DNA of 64,000 nucleotides from NCBI GenBank assembly GCA_025617375.2, contig JAMYGW020000005.1:1054001-1118000 (forward strand). Reading direction: 5' to 3'. The notes under the pieces were generated by a model, which saw nothing but the letters and a program-made list of their open reading frames with translations, searched no databases and had not been told where the DNA came from. Shown one piece after another: positions 11,328 through 23,863 of the stretch. This DNA is from Acarospora socialis (Eukaryota > Ascomycota > Lecanoromycetes > Acarosporales > Acarosporaceae). The first letter of the stretch is position 1. Each line of letters opens with the position of its first letter. Both the position numbers and the translations under genes were made by a program.

Positions 11328-12648
11328 ATGTTCGACACAATCTGCACCTTCCCTCTTACATCCGACCTCTTTACTCAAGCCCTTCATCCTACCGAGCCCA
11401 TCCTCTCCGTGGGCCTCTCCTCCGGCCATGTCCACACCTTCCGCTTACCGGCCGTAGCCAGCGACAGCAGCGAGGACGGCACGTCGGCGTCGGAAAACGG
11501 GTTCGGCCAGATCGAGACGACATGGCGCACTCGAAGGCATAAAGGGAGCTGCCGATGCGTAGACTTCAGCCATGATGGCGAGGTCCTGTTCTCGGCTGGT
11601 ACGGACGGGCTGGTCAAGGCGGCGTCGACACGAACGGGGCAGGTGAGTTCCAAGGTAGCTATTGTGCGTGATCGGTATGTGTATTCAAACAGTCGTTTCA
11701 ACCGAGTGTACGATGCATTGATGCTGATCGATGTCTTACAGTTCCGGTTCAGACATCGACGCACCGTCCCTTCTTCATGCCCTCACGCCCCAGACTATGC
11801 TCCTCGCAACCGACTCGTCTGCACTGCACCTCTACGATCTTCGCGCGAACGCTTTTTCTGGCTCGAAGCCGCAGCAGACGCATCATCCGCATGACGACTA
11901 TGTCTCTTCACTTACCCCTCTGCCACCAAGCGGTACGAGCACAAGTGGCTTCAGTAAGCAGTGGGTTACGACGGGCGGTAGTACGCTGGCGGTCACAGAC
12001 TTACGGAGAGGGGTACTGGTGCGTAGCGAGGATCAGGAGGAGGAATTACTCAGCTCCGTTTTCGTGGGAGGACTTTCTGCCAAACCTGGGCGCAGCAAAG
12101 GGGAGAAGATGCTGGTGGGCGGGGCGGGGGGCGTCTTGACTTTGTGGGAAACAGGAGTGTGGGACGATCAGGATGAAAGGATCATTGTCGATCGTGGTAC
12201 TGCGGGAGGAGAGAGTCTTGATACGATCACGGTTCTGCCTGATGGTGTTGGGCCGGGAGGAAAGATGGTGGCGGTTGGGTTGGGAGATGGGAGGGTGAAG
12301 TTCGTGAAGTTAGGGTCGAATAAGGTCGTTGGAGAAGTGCGGCATGATGAGGTGGAGAGTGTGGTGAGCTTGGGTTTCGATGTAGGGGGGAGAATGATCA
12401 GCGGTGGCGGTCAGATTATCAAAGTATGGCACGAGAAGTATGAAGACGAGGATGAAGACGAAGGGGATGGTGTTACTGCAAAGCGCAGTGTCGGCAGTGA
12501 TAGCGACAGAGATGAAAACGACGAAGCTGATAGTGATGGTAGCCAAGATCAGCAGAAGGATCGAAGGAGGAAGAAGAGGAGGAAACGGAACAGGGGCAAG
12601 GATCAAAATGGGCATCAGGATGTTTTGGCGTTCAAGGGCATGGACTAA
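11328..12648 (+). CDS. JIP5: WD repeat protein JIP5 (ribosome biogenesis)
   Basis: Two exons, 11328-11674 and 11742-12648, give 417 residues. JIP5/WDR55 proteins are nucleolar WD-repeat proteins needed for large-subunit rRNA maturation. Visible repeat elements include [59 protein letters not shown] and [16 protein letters not shown]. The C-terminus is an acidic stretch followed by a strongly basic [13 protein letters not shown] cluster, as is usual for this family, and likely serves nucleolar targeting. The intron donor after VRDR and acceptor before [14 protein letters not shown] are supported by phase and by the conserved junction. Length and order fit fungal orthologues. Confidence 0.9.
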
Positions 12649-13985
12649 GCATCTATGTCCCGATGTAACATAATTAGATAGAATGCCTACACGGGTCACA
12701 TTGTGCACTCGTTGAGCCCAATGGTATGGCGGAAAGCAGCCATTTCGTACCATAGCGAGGAGGAGAAGCTCGAAAACTAGGTCGAAAACGAGACCACGCG
12801 GGAAGTCATCCATGACGTGCTGTGAACCGTGAACGCAGACCACAAGGGCTGAAAGGAGAAAGGCCGTAGACATAATGACATGCTGTAGTAGCGAACCGAA
12901 GAACGTAAAGAGTCTTGTCCTTGTATATAGTCATCCCAAACCAATAAGACAACCATGAGCGGGCGTCTTGGAGGTTCGCCGTCCACTACCAGCTTTTGAG
13001 ACCCGATTGAAAGGGCCACTTGGGACGGTAAAGAACGAAGACAAAGCACAACAACAGACACGCACAACGAAGCTCTCTCCTAGCATTACTGCATCACAAT
13101 ACAAGAGACGTACATCAGACCCTCAACCCACTGCTCTAGATTTATTCGTTCAAACGTTTGCACTCCTTAACAGGCTTCCTACCCAGTAACTCACAACAAA
13201 CAACACCATGAAAAGGGCTTCAGAAAGTGTCATGTCGAAATCAAGCTCCCCTCACACGGAGGCGAGCATTCATTCTCTTCCTATTATATTGTAAACTCAT
13301 TCATCACCAGCCCATTCTTTTTCCAGAATCCCAAACCGCTCCTCAACTTTTTCCCACCACATCTCTTCCCTCGCACTAGATTAGCGCCGCAAAATCCTTC
13401 TTCCAGCCCACCGGAATCTCCCGCAGAGCCCCACTCCCTCTCGCTTACGCAACGCTATATCAGCCAGCTCCTGAAATTCTCTTTTCTCTTTTCCCTTCTT
13501 TTCTTCTTCGTGCGGCGGCGCGACTTTACAAACATACCCGTGTTGCCTGGACATCCGGTCAGTGATGTGTCTCCCAAGTGTCAGTCGCGCCACAGATGGA
13601 TGAAATTGCACGCTGGACGTGCCTTTCCTCTGCTCTTTTTCTCCATCTCTTGTCCTCGCCTTTGTGTGGGGGATGAGGGAAGGCTGGCCGCAAGGTCGGT
13701 GACGGGGATTGGGCTGGAAAGGGGGGTCTGGACAGATTGTTTTCTGGGTCGGTAATAATTGTAGAAGGGCTTTCAGTAGGCTCTGGGGTTTGGGGTGTGT
13801 TGGTCTGATTGTCCGTTATCGAAGGGTACTGTTTGCTTTCTACTTTGGGATCGCTTATTAAGTGGAAGTCATAACATGAGCTTTCTATCTATGGAATAGA
13901 TGAACGCCTGTTTGTGCTGCTCTATCGTTACGAGTCTTGTAGCATCAGCTGTGCAGCTTCTCGTCGTCGCTGCATTCGCAATGCT
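12649..13985. other. Convergent 3' intergenic region
   Basis: This 1.3 kb lies between the convergent ends of JIP5 and the thioredoxin-PITH gene. It holds a pyrimidine-rich stretch near 13480-13510. Several short frames occur but none has a recognisable domain. I see no RNA gene. Confidence 0.45.
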
Positions 13986-15220
13986 TCACTCCCCTTGCTC
14001 ATCACCTATCTTTTCCAGCTTCCCAAGTTCCCTCTTCTCACCCGTCTCGCCAATGATCCTAAGCCGATCCACCCGTACTTTTTCTCCAGTTCCGTCACCG
14101 TCAACAACGAATATGACCAGCGACGTAACGTTCTGGAACTTCACGAACCGCAGCTCGATCTTCGCCGTGCCCGTCTTCTCGTCCCAATCCCGTGGACCAA
14201 GCGTGACTCTCTGAGTTGCCGGGATGTCCTCTGCCTCTTCGAAACCAAGCACATGTGCGCGATTAGAGTAGACCTGGATCGTCTTCGGCCGCATCGGCAC
14301 CTCGTCGTCTCCACTTTCCTCCGATGGTCTCGGTGGTAAGGACGTGATCTGTATCGTATGGACCTTCAGCGTTGACTGGAACGGCACGTAGAGCATAAGC
14401 TGCTCATCCGTGTCGCTCTCGACCCAATCAGATTTACTCCCCCCACTGTCCCCAGTCTTACCCTTGCCCTTCCCCTTCCCCTCCTCAGCCGAAGCTCCTC
14501 CGCTCCCAGAAGGCTTGCTCGCATCAAACAACGTCCTCGCGTCGCCAAGCTCGCTATCCGAGTTAAGTAGATCCAACCCCTTGACATCCACTTGATCCGT
14601 TACGTCCACGTAGCCCTTCGGCAGAGCCATACCCAACCACGTCGCGCCAGCGCTCCCGAACCCGCCTGATGTCGCCGAGCCGTTGGACTCCGCTTCGGCG
14701 GCTAGTTTCTGCACGGCTTCGGACAGCTTTCGAGGGTCGGCACCGCGGATCGTCGAGACGATCTGAGTGTTCTTAAAGATCATGAAAGTGGGCATCCTGT
14801 GGCGAGGGTCGTTAATGTTCTGGTTCAGTGACGAGAGACAGACACAGAAAGGATGAGGAGAGGAGAAGAATACTCACGCCGTAATGCCATATTTCTTAGC
14901 GACCTCTTGCTGCCTGTCCACGTCGACCTTCGCGAAGGCGATCTTGTTAGGGCGCGAGAGCCGCGCGGAGAGTTGTTCGTAGACGGGGGCGATCTGTTTG
15001 CATGGCCCGCACCAGTCGGCGTAGACTGTATTGTGAGATCCTCAGCTTTGCCATCTCGTGATAGCCACGGTGACGGTTCTGTGCGCATCGAAGCACGTTG
15101 GGAAGGGATGGTGGGGCAAGGTGGGGTCCGGTGCAACTCACAGTCTGTCACTACTATGGTCGATAACTGGATGAGCTCTTGGAAGTGTGATGCCGAATTG
15201 ATGTGGATGGTCTTGGACAT
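13986..15220 (-). CDS. TXL1: Thioredoxin-like protein with C-terminal PITH domain
   Basis: Minus-strand exons 15220-15142, 15025-14878 and 14796-13986 give 345 residues. The N-terminal thioredoxin fold has the active site YADWCGPCKQIAP (both cysteines present), then KVDVDRQQEVAKKYGI and the cis-Pro strand AMPTFMIFKN, which is restored across the second intron. A linker rich in Gly, Ser, Lys and Glu leads to the PITH domain (from about residue 180: DEQLMLYVPFQSTLKVHTIQI, VLGFEEAEDIPATQRVTL, LRFVKFQNVTSLVIFV). In fission yeast and human, TXL1/TXNL1 binds the proteasome 19S lid through PITH, linking redox state and proteolysis. The same role is inferred here. Confidence 0.92.
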
Positions 15221-15800
15221 GTTGATATGACGAGATTGTTCTGATATGGAATATTTACACGCGGCGATGCTCTACCGTATTAGGATGTCTTGGCACGGTC
15301 GGTTCGCGCACCCGCATCTCAATTTAACTGGACATCCACTAGGGGTAGTAGCGCCCACCCTCAACGTTCAGCTCAACTCATCCCCATATTCGAGGACGCA
15401 GCAGAGCGCCGCGCAGTCGCTCTCATCTACGGTCGAGATGATCTCCAAGATCGGGTACAGAGGACGAGGTGTGCTGCCAATCTTGGTACCAACCTTCTGC
15501 ACCACCCTGTCAACTCTCAACTCTTGCCCTTATTTACAACAACAATATCCAAATGGATTTGAGTTCTAAAGCTTCTCCTGCTGCAAAGTTTACTCTGATG
15601 AACAGCTGTTCATACTGTCAGCATCATAACTTCAAGGGTCAGAAAGGCCCTGAGTTTGCTGCTGCTGCTGTTGTTGCAAGCATCCAGCATCCAGCAATCA
15701 GCAATTGCAAGAGCCCTCATTCATGGCCAGTGCGGAACCTGCAGAGACAGCACTGTGCTGGGTCTTCTGTTCCCCATCATCTAGACATCTAATGCAACAG

Positions 15801-15842
15801 GCCCTGCCCGCCCCTGCCCTAGCCCTGCCCTTCCCCTGCCTT
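15801..15842. repeat. CCCTGCC-rich low-complexity patch
   Basis: Imperfect short repeats of the type CCCTGCC run for about 40 nt. There is no sign that they belong to a larger element. Confidence 0.6.
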
Positions 15843-16916
15843 GCTCACGCTCAAATACGCAACCTGAGAGTCCTGTTTCCACCATACTGCGCAAGAGCAC
15901 CGCCAAGATCCCATCATGGATCACAAGTACATTAACTTGTCATTCAACAACTAGTGCCAGCCGACCATTAAGCTCGCCTTTGGCCATTTGACCCTCAGCC
16001 AGTCAGACAATAGCCATCTTCGCTACCTCCAGTTTGTTCTCGAAAGCCTCCACAGTCGGCCGTCACACCCGTTTCTGCTAGCCTTGAATTTGGTCTATTC
16101 AGACCAAGTTTACTGCTTCGTACTACGAAAAGAGTGCTCAGCCATCCCGATAGAGCTCTTACCTTTTCTACGTCCTTTGGGGAGCCCTAGCCTACCGAGC
16201 AAATCTTATTGTCGGTGTTAGTACTGGCAAGCCAATGGATTTATCTCCATTGGGAGGACGTATGCGACACAAATAACGGCCGCTGTGCATGGGTCGCCGA
16301 AGCCTTCCTGGATTAACTTAAGGTTGAGTCGACAAGGAGCAGCCGGATGATTCTTCGAGATGGCCAGAGCACCTTCTGGAAAATACGTTTCTATGCCGGC
16401 ATCTCGCATCGAGGAGTTCAAGTCATTGTCCATGTTCGGATTCCTTGCCGCTGAGTACAATGCAACTCTCTAAAACTGCTTGCCAAAATGACTGCATACC
16501 CCATACTACGCTGCAACCCTCACTAAGAGCGAGCAACGTGGATCTCTTCCGTTCAGAGACACTATCCGTCGGGTATCAGCGACTCTGTCCCGGACGTTTG
16601 ACTTTGCTACCGGATAAGGGCAGTCCAATGCCTAATATGGAATTCAACACAATGCACATGAGAACGTTGAGGTCGTCGAACATCTCCCGGCCTGCAGTAG
16701 CGCTGAGGCTTGATTTGACAGAGTAGGGGAGAAACCCGACAACAACCGTACTCGTCGAGTACGTCAGAATTATAAAACCCACCATAAGGTCCAATAATAG
16801 GTTCTCATAATCCAGTCAGAAAACACTTTCATCCAGGCAAAATATGAGGTACAAGTACCTATGACGTTCTTCCCGGACGACCCTTTGCCTAGCCACCAGT
16901 CGAGGACTTTGTCATC

Positions 16917-16987
16917 GCCAAGAGTCTTGGCCCCTTGCTACGTCAAATCACGGGACTACCAACGGTCGGTACCAAGGCTGAGCCAAG
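16917..16987 (+). promoter_or_regulatory. Cluster of three GCCAAG (PacC-type) sites
   Basis: Three GCCAAG cores, one inverted (16926-16931), fall within 71 nt, about 360-430 nt upstream of the Na+-ATPase start. PacC is the ambient-pH regulator, and ENA genes are known pH and salt responders in fungi. Binding is an inference. Confidence 0.4.
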
Positions 16988-17348
16988 CTATCCAGACTAT
17001 ACTCGAGAGTACAACGATCGTGTGACAAAAACATTCTTCTGCTTCTCCTCGAATCAATTATTCGGCCCCACGCACCATTCACAGGCAAAATTGCTCTGGA
17101 CTCTTTATCATGCATATCCATTCAACAAAGTTCGTTGAGGTGGGGAAACCATGCAACATGTGCACCCTATATGAGGGGCATGGTCCCTATTGTCGGAGCA
17201 GTCACATTGGAATATTCTCTCAAAGAGCTTCTCACCTGATTCATAGCAGCGAACATCATTACTGCTCATCTATTGTTCATTGTTCATCACTATCTTCTTT
17301 CACATTGAGAACAGCCTTATATCTAAGTAATTCTTTCCAATTGTTATC

Positions 17349-20300
17349 ATGCCTTCCAAAGATGGTACGAGTACGAACTTGAACTATCCGAAGCACCCCT
17401 TCCGACTTTCTGTTGAGCAGGTCAAGAATCATCTACAGACTGACCCAGATACTGGCTTGAGTCCGGCAAATGTCAAGGATATCCGAAGCAGATGCGGCGA
17501 GAACAAACTAGCGGGACAAGGAGGCGTCCAATGGTATACTGTACTGTTGAAGCAGGTCAGCAATGCTATGATATTGGTATGCTTTCACCCTAGATCTATG
17601 CGGGCATACACAGAGCACTAATGACAGTCTCCAGGTTTTGATACTGGCAATGGCAGTTTCGTAGGCTTACGCATCCTACTTTTCACATATTGAAGTTTTG
17701 GGTTGACGTGCTATAGGTATGGAGTCATGGACTACATTGAGGGCGGCGTTATTACGGCAGTCATCATACTAAATGTCCTCATCGGATTCTACCAAGAGTT
17801 CCAGGCAGAGAAGAAGATGGACTCTCTCCGGGCGTTATCGTCACCGTCGGCCACTGTGCTGCGAGATGGCAACCTCGATACAATACCTTCAGCTGAGTTG
17901 GTCCCCGGTGACATTGTCTACGTCAAGACTGGGTAAGCAGCTCAACGCTCAGGAGTTATTTCTCGCACTAACGATTCTGACAGCGATACAATCCCTGCCG
18001 ATCTCCGCCTCTTCGAAGTGATGAATCTCGAATGCGACGAGAAGATCCTTACTGGCGAAGCGGTACCCGTAGCCAAAGATACCCGGACCGATTTCTCCTC
18101 CTATGATGAACTGCACCTCGGTATCGGTGACCGGCTTAACATGGCGTACTCCTCATCCACCGTCACTAAAGGCCGTGGTCACGGTATCGCTGTATTCACC
18201 GGCATGCAGACCGAAATTGGGAAGATCGCAGAATCCATGCATGCTAAAGAGAGATTAGCCAATCGCTCTATGTCCCGCAAAGACGGCCGATTGCAGCCTG
18301 CCAAAGGTTTGGTCCTCCGCATATGGGATAGCGTTGGCAAGTTCCTTGGGTTGACAGAAGGCACACCTCTTCAAATCAAGCTTTCCAAACTGGCATACCT
18401 GCTCTTTGGCTTTGCTATACTGTTAGCAATTATCGTTTTTGGCGTGAACAAGTTCAACGTAACCAACGAGGTTGCGATCTATGCTATCTCAACTGGTAAG
18501 TAACCCTTCCCGAAGCGCCCCCGGGAAGTCGCTCCTTCGTCTGATGCTGACGTCCTCAGGCATTGCAATGATTCCGGAGTCCCTTATCGCCGTGCTCACG
18601 ATCACTTTCGTGACAGGTATGACGCAGATGCGGAAGAGAAAGGTCCTGACTCGAAACCTGAGTGCTCTGGAAGCTCTTGGGGGGATAACTAGTAAGTCGT
18701 AGACTCAATATGTGCAAGATTCTTCTAACACGTCGCCAGATATTTGCTCCGATAAAACTGGCACGCTTACTCAAGGACGGATGGTTACCCGTAAAGCCTG
18801 GGTGCCGGGCGCAGGCATCTATACCGTATACAACTCTGATGACGCTTCCGACCCTACTCGCGGTACCGTAAGCCTGGGCACCGCAAAGTCCAAGGCCGAA
18901 GCGGATGCCGAAAAATCGGCACGAGTAGAGCAGCTCGACCGGCTGCGAAGCTCTGCTGCAATCAAATTTGACACGCCGGATGAAAAGACCCAAACCGTTC
19001 AACGTCAGGCTGACTTTGACGATTCGGCCGATGATGAGAAAGACGAGAAGGCAGATATGACATCCGAGCTCGAGGCATTCCTTCACTCGACCGCTTTGTG
19101 CAACCTCGCCTCTGTGAATCGCAACGAAGAGACGGGCAAATGGCAAACGAGGGGTGACCCTACCGAGATTGCACTACAGGTATTCGCGTACCGCTTCGAT
19201 CACGGCAAGAAGTCACTCGAGAAGCAAGGCTGGGAACAGCTCGCCGAGTATCCATTCGACAGCTCTGTCAAGCGGATGTCGGTCGCCTACAGCTCACCCA
19301 AAGATGATACTGTTGCCATTTTCACAAAGGGCGCTTTTGAGAGGATAATCGATCTCTGCGTTGAGGTTGGCATAGGGAATCATAGACAACGGATGACTGA
19401 TTCTGTCAAAAGATTCATCGAAGAACAAGCGAGCGTATTCGCGGATCAAGGATTGCGAGTCCTCGCGGTTGCGCGCAGAGACTGGCAAGGAGATATCAGC
19501 GAGAAGTCAAACGTCTCCAGGTCGGAGGTTGAGAAGGATCTGACTCTACTGGGTCTAGCTGGCTTATATGATCCGCCTCGTCTTGAGACTAAGGATGCCG
19601 TGAAAAGTATGCTATGTTCCCGCTACATACTCTCCAGCATGTACTGATGATGTGTATAGAGTGTACAAGGGCCGGGATTCGGGTTCATATGCTGACTGGC
19701 GACCACGCTCAGACGGCAGCTGCGATTGCCAGAGAAGTCGGTATAATCCCGAAAGATCCAGGCACCCTGCCCAAAGATGTGGCCGATTCAATTGTCAAGA
19801 CCGCAGCGGAGTTCGATGGCATGACCGACCAGGAGATCGATGCATTGCCGGAGCTCCCCCTCGTCATCGCGCGGTGCGCGCCCAAGACGAAAGTAAAGAT
19901 GATCTCCGCACTCCATCGACGACATCGTTACGCTGCAATGACCGGCGACGGAGTAAACGACGGACCATCCCTCCAAGCTGCAGATGTGGGTATAGCGATG
20001 GGTCTTGCAGGCTCCGATGTTGCCAAGGGCGCATCCGACATCGTGCTTACAGACGACAACTTTGCGAGCATTATCAACGCCATCGAAGAAGGACGACGCA
20101 TGTTCGACAATATCCAGAAATTCGTCCTGCATCTTCTTACCTCCAACGTCGGCGAAGTTGTGCTGCTTATCTGCGGACTCGGCTTCCAGGATCGTTCAGG
20201 CTTCTCTGTCTTCCCGCTATCGCCGCTCCAGATTCTGTGGATCAATATGGTCACGTCTGGATTCCCGGCTTTCGGGTTGGGTAAGGTGAAAGCGGCGTAC

Positions 20301-21040
20301 AACATTATGAATCGCAAGCCACATGACAACAAAAAAGGTGTCTTCACATGGCAGATCATCGTGGACATGATTGTTTATGGCATCCTCATGGGTGTCCTTA
20401 CGCTGGTAACCTTCATCATCATCGTGTATGGTCCGGGTAACGGCCGCCTCGGCCATGACTGCAACCGAGCATATAACAACCACTCCTACGCGGAGAGCTG
20501 CGACGTCGTCTTTCGAGCACGCGCAGCCGTCTTCGCGGAGCTGACATGGTTGATCCTGATCGCTGCGTGGGAGATCAAGAGCATCAGGAGAAGCATGTTC
20601 AGGCTCGATCCGCTGTCCGAGAGCAGATTCCCGTTCTTTAAGGATATCTATGAGAATCGGTTCCTGTTTTGGGCCGTGGCTGTTGGTGCACTGGTAGTGT
20701 TCCCATGCATCTACATTCCGGGTCTGAACACAGCAGTGTTCAAGCACAAGGGTAAGTCTGGGCGCATGTACAGTTCAGTCACGGGCTAATGAAATACGTA
20801 GGCATCTCCTGGGAATGGGCTCTCTCGGTTAGCGCCGTGATCATCTTTGTTCTGGGTATGGAGGTCTGGAAGCTGACAAAGCGGACTTTTGGGTGGTTCG
20901 CGGCGGAGGAGAATGAGGATGATGTGGAAGCACGGAAGAAGGGCTCATTGAGTCTCAGGCAAGGGTTCTTCTCGTTCTCGAGAGCAACATCGCTGGTTAA
21001 GGAGACTCCACATCCTGATTTGGTGGTGCGGAGTGGGTAA
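17349..21040 (+). CDS. ENA1: ENA-type P-type ATPase (Na+/K+ efflux, type IID)
   Basis: Eight exons (17349-17576, 17635-17660, 17717-17932, 17984-18495, 18560-18691, 18740-19606, 19660-20751, 20802-21040) give 1,103 residues, the usual length of the family. Hallmarks in order: the N-terminal HPFRLSVEQV region, actuator loop LTGEAVPV (Ala where many P-type pumps have Ser), TM4 IAMIPESLIAVLTI, phosphorylation site CSDKTGTLTQG with the aspartate present, KGAFERI in the nucleotide domain, MLTGDHAQTA, and the hinge TGDGVNDGPSL. It pumps Na+ (and K+) out across the plasma membrane and is needed in salt and at alkaline pH. Exon 2 is only 26 nt long, yet encodes part of TM1, and phase supports it. The upstream GCCAAG sites suggest pH control. 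Confidence 0.93.
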
Positions 21041-22690
21041 ATGTTCAGCGGGGACAGGTCAGCGTGAGAGGGTCCTTTCGTTCCAGATGTTCGAATACGG
21101 TTCACGATGGGTTCTGTCGGATTGTGTCTTTCTCGAGCTGAATGAAATTCATTCATGATCGCAAATTGGGTTGAAAAGAATGGGTTGGCGAGTATCGGCG
21201 GTGAGTCTGCTAGCACAGACGCATATGCTCTGTAACTCCTATAGCTTCTACGGGAGAGGAGCCACCGCGGTCCGATTTATGGCTTGCTTTCGAGAAAAAG
21301 CTAATACGGTTCTAGGAATACACTGAGTCAGCTCAGAAGGCTATTCTGACCCGCGGCCATAATTTTCGGATTTCCTCCGGATTTATTAGGCAAAGCCATG
21401 CTGGATAGCTTCACCGAAGCACGTACCCACCTACAGAGGAGCACAATCGCTCCCCATAGGGGTTCGACGGCCATTTTCGGAGGCACATGTCTAGCCGGAT
21501 ACGAAGGAATGTGAACATTGAATGTTGCAGTAGGGGTAAAGCCGTTACCCGAACAAGTGCTGGAAAAGCGTTGCCAGTTGGCGCCGAGTCACGGCCAGCA
21601 GGACTCAGCTACGAGCGCGGATCTCAGCATCAGACATAACAAACGCAGAATACGCGAGGAAGACCCCAGGGATCAGAAATAGGTATTGGGGCGCTAGGAG
21701 ACTTAAGGTAGGTGCTGCAAACACTTACTCGAGCCTGATCATAGACGTACGCCTGAGCAGCCGAGTTGAGGCTCGAGAGAGTTGGTAACGGTAGTGCGGG
21801 TGGCCACCGTCGAACACTTCCTTCGCTTCCAGTCCTTCTCTGAACACAAACCAGAGAAATAGCAGATCAGGAAGCAGGTGGCAGAGATCATGAAGGATTC
21901 AGATCGCTAGTAAAACATGGGGATGTTAGAGTGATTTGTTTGGGCTGCATTGCCATGTCAGGGTTGGATTGGGTTGTGAGGCAGGCCTGCATCTCGGAAC
22001 TCGGCGAAGTGCAAGGGTCGAAAGTGAAGATTGTAGACGGCGTTATTGCTGGGGGGTTGTTGTTGGACTCTGGCTTGAGGTCCGACTTAGGTGGGAAGTA
22101 ACAGTCAAGCCTCAGCATATTCTCCAGCAATGTCCAGATCAATACAGAACGGGGGAAATTGTTGGATAGCGTATCTTTACAGACATATGCCAGCTTACCA
22201 AGTAAAAATTTCCAATAGTACACATCGATTCAACAGTCATTCTCGAATCAAACAAATGGAGAAGATTGAGGTATAGAACTGACTCCGCCCCACATTCGTC
22301 TCCTCCCACTCAGCTTCGGTAACTGCAGTCGATAGTGGATCCTAAGACGACTGCTCGTATATCTATGCCGCAGGCTACCTTAAAGAGTATGACCACCCAA
22401 TCTCTAATGTTATATGGGGTGTCGTCCGCGCTAGAAGTGGTCAGCGAACCGCGACTAATATATCGTACAAATACTAGCCCTACCATTTAATCAGTCGCCC
22501 TCGTTCATACGTGACATCTCTCGCGGGACAGGAAGAGTCCTTGCTGACTGTTGCAGCCGAGCAACATACTCCTCCGTTAATCATGATCCTACATTTCTAG
22601 GATGATGAGAGTAGACTCGCTGTACTCGCAACACCGAACATGTCGACCTGAGCGTTCGGACCGCTCCATTGGGCTTCATCTGCTGCTTCT
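21041..22690. other. Convergent 3' intergenic region
   Basis: This 1.65 kb lies between the ends of the Na+-ATPase and DPH4 genes. I find no coding domain, tRNA-like cloverleaf or obvious repeat. Short frames on both strands look accidental. Confidence 0.45.
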
Positions 22691-23215
22691 CTACGCAACC
22701 TGGAATAGAACCTTCCGCCATAAACTGCAGCCGCGGCAACCCGTCACCACTTCGCCGTGCTCTTTCTCCTTATCCAGCTCTTCCTCCGTGACGGTGAATC
22801 CACGGGCTTCCCCACATCTGCATCCCAGATACCATACATTCTGTCCTTCGTCGTAGAGCAAATCGTCCAAGTCGACCGTCTCAAGCCCTGTTTGGACACT
22901 CGAGTCTGCGGCCTTGATTTGCGGTACTTGCTGCTGTAAACGTAGTCCGCGGTCGTACTCGGCTCGAGCTCTTGGATCTGAGAGAGTTCTGTAGGCTTGG
23001 GAGATGTCATCGATTGTATACTTTGCCGTGCTAGTTGACGAGTGCACATCGTTGCTCCGTGGTACATTCAATTTGTCCAGCTTGTCCGGGTGGTGCTGTA
23101 GAAGTGCCCGGCGGTATGCTCTCTTGATCTCCTCGCTGGTGACATGGTGTCTAGACAATAGGCTGGATAAGTTCAAGACTCCGTAGTGGTTGGAAGGAGA
23201 AGAAGGCACTGCCAT
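22691..23215 (-). CDS. DPH4: Diphthamide biosynthesis protein 4 (J-protein with CSL zinc finger)
   Basis: A single-exon gene of about 174 residues from ATG 23215; a longer in-frame start exists at 23293 but its extra residues are not conserved-looking. The N-terminal J domain runs from HYGVLNL through IKRAYRRALLQHHPDKL, with the HPD motif intact, to ISQAYRTLSDPRARAEYDRG. The C-terminal CSL (DPH-type) zinc finger shows LDDLLYD, CRCG and GCRGCS, giving the four cysteines. Dph4/DNAJC24 supports the Dph1-Dph2 step and electron supply in making diphthamide on elongation factor 2. Function is inferred by family. Confidence 0.9.
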   Translation of the reverse strand: MAVPSSPSNHYGVLNLSSLLSRHHVTSEEIKRAYRRALLQHHPDKLDKLNVPRSNDVHSSTSTAKYTIDDISQAYRTLSDPRARAEYDRGLRLQQQVPQIKAADSSVQTGLETVDLDDLLYDEGQNVWYLGCRCGEARGFTVTEEELDKEKEHGEVVTGCRGCSLWRKVLFQVA

Positions 23216-23863
23216 CCTGCGGTACCGTTCGAAGACTTGGTGAGACCGAGAGATAACCACTGGGCTGAAAAGCCACTGTGGCGCTGACTCCACAGAGTCT
23301 TAGCGCAATATTCCAAAAGGCGTTCGATTGTGGCGCAGTACGTCGTTCATTACGTCGTGCCAAGACACAGCCTAAAGTAGCATATATTCTCCGTAAGATA
23401 GACATAAGAGATTTCAGATTCCGCTGCTTGCGGGATCTCTCATGATTCGTATGCATTGTCCAGCTATCGAATGCAGTCAGTTCAGCGCCGCCACGTTGGA
23501 CACTTCAATGTCGAGGACAAGGATATGACGTGGGGCTGAAAGCAAGTTACCTAAAGTTACCCGGTAGGTTACTCGACTGGAATTGTTTCGAGGCAAGCGC
23601 ATCAGCAAGCCGGTTTCCAAACATTTTCCGCCCAGACTTGAGCTTGATTCTGGCGATTTGAGATTCATTACCTGTACATAAGAGTGCCATTAACATTAAC
23701 ATGTTCATTCTTGCTATAGATTTTATTGCAGTTGCCAATCACTGAGAGACTTATGCGACTTGACCGATGCTAACAGCCATGTTTTACTGCAGTTCTGCCT
23801 GAAGCATTATAGATCCATGAACGGGGTCACACGACTTACCCAACACCTTGAACCTGAATCGAG
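23216..23863. promoter_or_regulatory. Divergent intergenic region
   Basis: This holds the promoters of DPH4 (minus) and the SMP-C2 gene (plus). I see no clear motif. Confidence 0.4.

Larger units (their letters stand above)
15221..17348. promoter_or_regulatory. Long divergent promoter region of TXL1 and the Na+-ATPase gene
   Basis: This 2.1 kb carries no convincing gene. On either strand it has five exact GCCAAG hexamers (15289-15294 reverse, 15902-15907, 16917-16922, 16926-16931 reverse, 16982-16987), which match the fungal PacC core GCCARG. A C-rich low-complexity patch lies at 15801-15842. Short open frames look accidental. Confidence 0.45.

Noticed and set aside
18556-19146. 196-codon minus-strand frame antisense to the Na+-ATPase
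   Set aside because: It has no domain and lies opposite conserved ATPase motifs.
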